DNA of 25,452 bases from Planctomycetota bacterium (GTDB taxonomy: Bacteria; Planctomycetota; UBA1135; GCA-002686595). The position numbers were made by a program, and so were the translations under genes. The number at the start of each line of letters is the position of its first letter. The first letter of the stretch is position 1. Below the pieces are notes generated by a model, which ran no database searches, was not told the DNA's origin, and saw only the letters and a program-made list of their open reading frames with translations. Of this stretch, positions 23,533-25,452 are shown piece by piece. The stretch spans positions 1 to 25,452 of the forward strand of contig JABFRZ010000432.1 in assembly GCA_013140785.1 (NCBI GenBank). The letters are read 5' to 3'.

Positions 23533-24900
23533 AGAAACTCCACCCACGGGCTCTGCTGGCTTGCCTTCGACAAGCGCGTAGCCAAGTTCCCGAGCGCGAC
23601 GCTGGAGATTGTGCAGGACACGCTTCCGATACCGCTCCTCGTAGTGGTTGGCGCCCGGATCGGCGTACGCCATTCCAAATCGCAGTGCGTTGTAGAACAG
23701 GACGGCCAACTTTCTCGCAGTGGCCGTTACCGCCTTGGCCTTGCCACCGCGAGCAGCAAGCCGCCGGTAGAACGCGCCCAGGGCCGTCTGGGTACGTCCC
23801 ACGTTCACCGCTGCGATGCGCAAGAGAACAGCCGCACGGTTCGACGAGCGGCGAGTCCTTGAGCTCAGGACCCGTCCGCCCGAGATCTTGTTGCCCGGTG
23901 CGAGCGTGAGCCAGGACGTGAAGTGCTTCGACGTCGGCCACTTTCGCATGTCGTCTCCGCACTCCCCGACGAGCTGGAGCACGGTGTAAGGACCCAGCCC
24001 ATGGATCTGACTGAGATCGGCCCCAAGTAGCTTGTACAGCGATCCGCGGACATCGAACTTCGGTTCGTTCTTCCCTGCCGCGTGTCGCACGGACGGCATG
24101 GGTGTCTCGGGTGGCTTGCAGTCCTCGTTCAGGACCCGCAGGACGGCATGGATCTCCACGTCGCACTCGGCAACCTTGGTCTGAAGGAAGTCGTAGAGTT
24201 CGAGCGCGTGGCGGAGAGCAAGGACATGCTCCGGCCTGTAGTTGCCCGTCAGAGCGTAGCTGATCGTCTCCGCCGACTCCTTGCACCGGACGTCCCGATG
24301 CCGAGCAAGCGTGGCGGGATCGCGGTCACCGCCGATGATTCCGCGGATGATCTTCATGCCCGTTGCACCGGTGATGTCTGTCACCACGTGGTGCAGCTGG
24401 ACATTCATCTGCATCAGGGCCTTCTGCATGTGCTGGATGTGCATTGCCGCCTGCTCGATCAGGCGTGTCCGGTGGCGCAGGATGGCCCGGAGCCGAACCA
24501 CCCGGTCCTGAGGGCGGAAACTCCCGCGCAGCAAGCCATGCTCGTGGAGCTGCTGCAACCACTGGGCGTCGTTGACGTCGGTCTTTCGGCCGGGGACGTT
24601 CTTCACGAAGCGCGCGTTGACGAGCAGCACTTCAAACCCGCGTGCCTCGAGGATCTCGAAGACGGGGATCCAATACACCCCCGTCGATTCCATCGCGATG
24701 GTCGTGACACCGACTTCCTTCAGCCAGTCGGCAAGCTGATGCAGGTCACCAGTGAAGCTACGAAACGTACGAACGGAGTCTTCCGCGCGGTCCGGTGGGA
24801 CCGCAACGACATGGAACGTCGAACCGACATCGAGTCCCGCTGCGCCGGCATGAACGGTCGAGAGCGGTTGCCTGGTCTTCCCGCGCTTGTTGCTTTTCAT
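23530..24900 (-). CDS. IS110-family transposase (DEDD recombinase)
   Basis: 456 residues from the ATG at 24900. The RuvC-like DEDD domain is present: Asp in AGLDVGSTFHVVAV, Glu in IAMESTGVYW, and two Asp in RKTDVNDAQ. A helical linker follows, then the C-terminal Transposase_20 domain (IHGLGPYTVLQLVGECGDDM...WLTLAPGNKISGGRVLSSRTRRSSNRAAVLL), which carries the catalytic Ser region. IS110 enzymes recombine DNA using an element-encoded bridge RNA/seekRNA that pairs with donor and target. The coding part reaches the very end of the element: the TAG stop (23530-23532) lies in the flanking IS3 sequence. The only sizeable non-coding part is the leader upstream (24901-25138). Confidence 0.95.
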   Translation of the reverse strand: MKSNKRGKTRQPLSTVHAGAAGLDVGSTFHVVAVPPDRAEDSVRTFRSFTGDLHQLADWLKEVGVTTIAMESTGVYWIPVFEILEARGFEVLLVNARFVKNVPGRKTDVNDAQWLQQLHEHGLLRGSFRPQDRVVRLRAILRHRTRLIEQAAMHIQHMQKALMQMNVQLHHVVTDITGATGMKIIRGIIGGDRDPATLARHRDVRCKESAETISYALTGNYRPEHVLALRHALELYDFLQTKVAECDVEIHAVLRVLNEDCKPPETPMPSVRHAAGKNEPKFDVRGSLYKLLGADLSQIHGLGPYTVLQLVGECGDDMRKWPTSKHFTSWLTLAPGNKISGGRVLSSRTRRSSNRAAVLLRIAAVNVGRTQTALGAFYRRLAARGGKAKAVTATARKLAVLFYNALRFGMAYADPGANHYEERYRKRVLHNLQRRARELGYALVEGKPAEPVGGVS

Positions 24901-25138
24901 GGTTGCTTCCTTTCGGGTGGATGCCCGAGAGGAGGGGTGGGCGAAGCTGATCACTTTCCTAAACGGGATCGCCGCATGGCGTCACCAATCTCAAGTCCGC
25001 AGCCACCCCCGGGCCATGTTTTTTAACGGGCTCGAAGGCACCAGTAAGCGAACGGCCACTCCTCACGGGTAGGCAGATGGTAGACCAGGCCAGAGTTTCT
25101 GGTCCAACAGGAAGCGTGACCGCGCCCGATGGTTTTTT
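23533..25138 (-). mobile_element. IS110-family insertion sequence inside IS3 orfA
   Basis: The boundaries come from rebuilding orfA. On the forward strand the left flank ends CTTTCCTA, the dinucleotide AG occurs at 23533-23534 and again at 25139-25140, and the right flank continues GAAGTCGCG. Removing 1606 bp with one AG copy restores CTTTCCTA-AG-GAAGTC, which encodes the uninterrupted OrfA ...RDFLRKAAA. On the transposase strand the core reads CT, the dinucleotide used by IS621. There are no terminal inverted repeats and no target duplication beyond the core, as expected for IS110. Confidence 0.88.
24901..25138. ncRNA. IS110 leader, candidate bridge RNA/seekRNA region
   Basis: This is the only non-coding part of the IS110 element, and in the IS110 group it encodes the guide RNA. 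Guide-like matches are seen. CTTTCCTAA at 24954-24962 equals the target flank at 23525-23533. GTTTTTTA at 25018-25025 equals the right end at 25132-25139. GAGTTTCT at 25093-25100 is the reverse complement of the left end at 23533-23540. The first two are each followed by the direct repeat AACGGG(A/C)TCG. The strand of the RNA is not settled; see findings. RNA ends cannot be read from the sequence. Confidence 0.5.
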
Positions 25139-25392
25139 AGGAAGTCGCGCTCCATCCGCAGTGTGTGGATCTCGCGGCGGAGCTGCTGGAGCTCCTTCTT
25201 CTCCTCGCTCGTCAGGGCGCCATCCGCACCGCGCCCCTCGTCGACTTCAGCCTGCTTCACCCAGTTGCGGAGCGAACTCGCGGTGAGATCCAGGTCCCTG
25301 GCCACCTGGGAGAGGTTGCCGACCCTGCGGACCAGGTTGACCGCATCGGCCTTCTGTTCGGAGCTATAGCTGCGTCGGTTTCTCTTCGACAT
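25063..25392 (-). pseudogene. IS3 orfA, 5' part, truncated by the IS110 insertion
   Basis: Starts at the ATG at 25392 (a second ATG lies at 25401). It has a transposase HTH_8-type domain: RRSYSSEQKADAVNLVRRVGNLSQVARDLDLTASSLRNWVKQ, then a leucine-zipper-like helix ELQQLRREIHTLRMERDFL. True orfA sequence ends at the junction (25139-25140). Beyond it the frame reads into IS110 as NHRARSRFLLDQ... and stops at 25063. OrfA binds the IS ends and supplies the N-terminal half of the OrfAB transposase, so this insertion should immobilise the IS3 copy unless a helper copy exists. Confidence 0.88.
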
Positions 25393-25452
25393 CGTGGACA
25401 TCCTGGCGCATTCCGCGCCATCTGGGGTGTCCACTTTCTCCAGGGAAGGTCA

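Larger units (their letters stand above)
22266..25452 (-). mobile_element. IS3-family insertion sequence, interrupted by an IS110-family element
   Basis: The ends are imperfect 27-bp inverted repeats. Left 22266-22292 starts TGGCCCTCCCTGG and ends AGTGGACACC; right 25426-25452, read inward, starts TGACCTTCCCTGG and ends AGTGGACACC; 22 of 27 positions agree. Ends are TG...CA as in the family. Inside are orfA (HTH) and orfB (DDE integrase), reading leftward with orfB in the -1 frame relative to orfA. Without the inserted 1606-bp IS110 the element is 1581 bp, slightly long because of a non-coding tail of over 300 bp after orfB. The right end is the last base of the window, so target duplication cannot be checked. 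Confidence 0.85.

Noticed and set aside
22211..24286. Reverse-strand ORF of about 690 codons running across orfB and the IS110 transposase
   Set aside because: It crosses two element boundaries in a different frame from both transposases and has Arg/Ser/Pro-rich shadow composition.
1..25452. CRISPR array, rRNA, riboswitch or prophage
   Set aside because: No regularly spaced repeats, no rRNA sequence, no recognisable aptamer core and no phage structural genes were seen.

Overview
The window is a high-GC bacterial segment with gene content typical of Planctomycetota. This is an inference from gene families, not from a marker gene. Supporting features are an FG-GAP secreted protein with the Gly/Ala-rich C-terminal domain common in planctomycete surface proteins, a DUF1800/DUF1501 pair, an ECF sigma factor near a Ser/Thr kinase fused to a formylglycine-generating-enzyme-like (FGE) domain, and a Kelch remnant. 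Long reverse-strand ORFs are everywhere because of the GC content; nearly all are shadows and are left out.

Layout. 1-3840: the tail of an upstream gene and a Kelch-like remnant, a secreted FG-GAP protein with a late frameshift, a small Lys/Ala-rich protein, an RRM RNA-binding protein, a small basic protein on the reverse strand, and a coiled-coil protein with a His-rich tail. 3913-8583 (reverse strand): a C45 Ntn-hydrolase lipoprotein, a GIY-YIG/DUF4357 protein, groEL and groES, and a single-domain response regulator. 8930-15871 (forward): an M19 dipeptidase, DUF1800, DUF1501 (Tat-exported), a DUF669-like protein and NAD-dependent DNA ligase with a pentapeptide-repeat insertion. 15890-16800 (reverse): a frameshifted serine beta-lactamase-like hydrolase. 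17118-17831: an ECF sigma factor, followed by tRNA-Val(CAC) with a readable promoter and a decayed tRNA-like copy 236 bp downstream. 18369-21545 (reverse): the kinase-FGE receptor. 21689-22126: a HicB/HicA module with a frameshifted toxin.

22266-25452 is a nested mobile element. An IS3-family element with 27-bp imperfect terminal repeats has been interrupted inside orfA by an IS110-family element at a CT (AG on the forward strand) dinucleotide core, and the uninterrupted orfA can be rebuilt exactly. The window ends on the last base of the IS3 terminal repeat.

The most interesting signal is the roughly 235-bp non-coding leader of the IS110 element. It carries short matches to the target flank and to both element ends, arranged like the guides of a bridge RNA (seekRNA). 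Read by the published IS621 scheme, they fit an RNA transcribed opposite to the transposase, which would be unusual. Other leads are a recurring TAnCnT-N9-ATG start pattern suggesting leaderless mRNAs, and three independent single-base frameshifts that are either decay or assembly indels.
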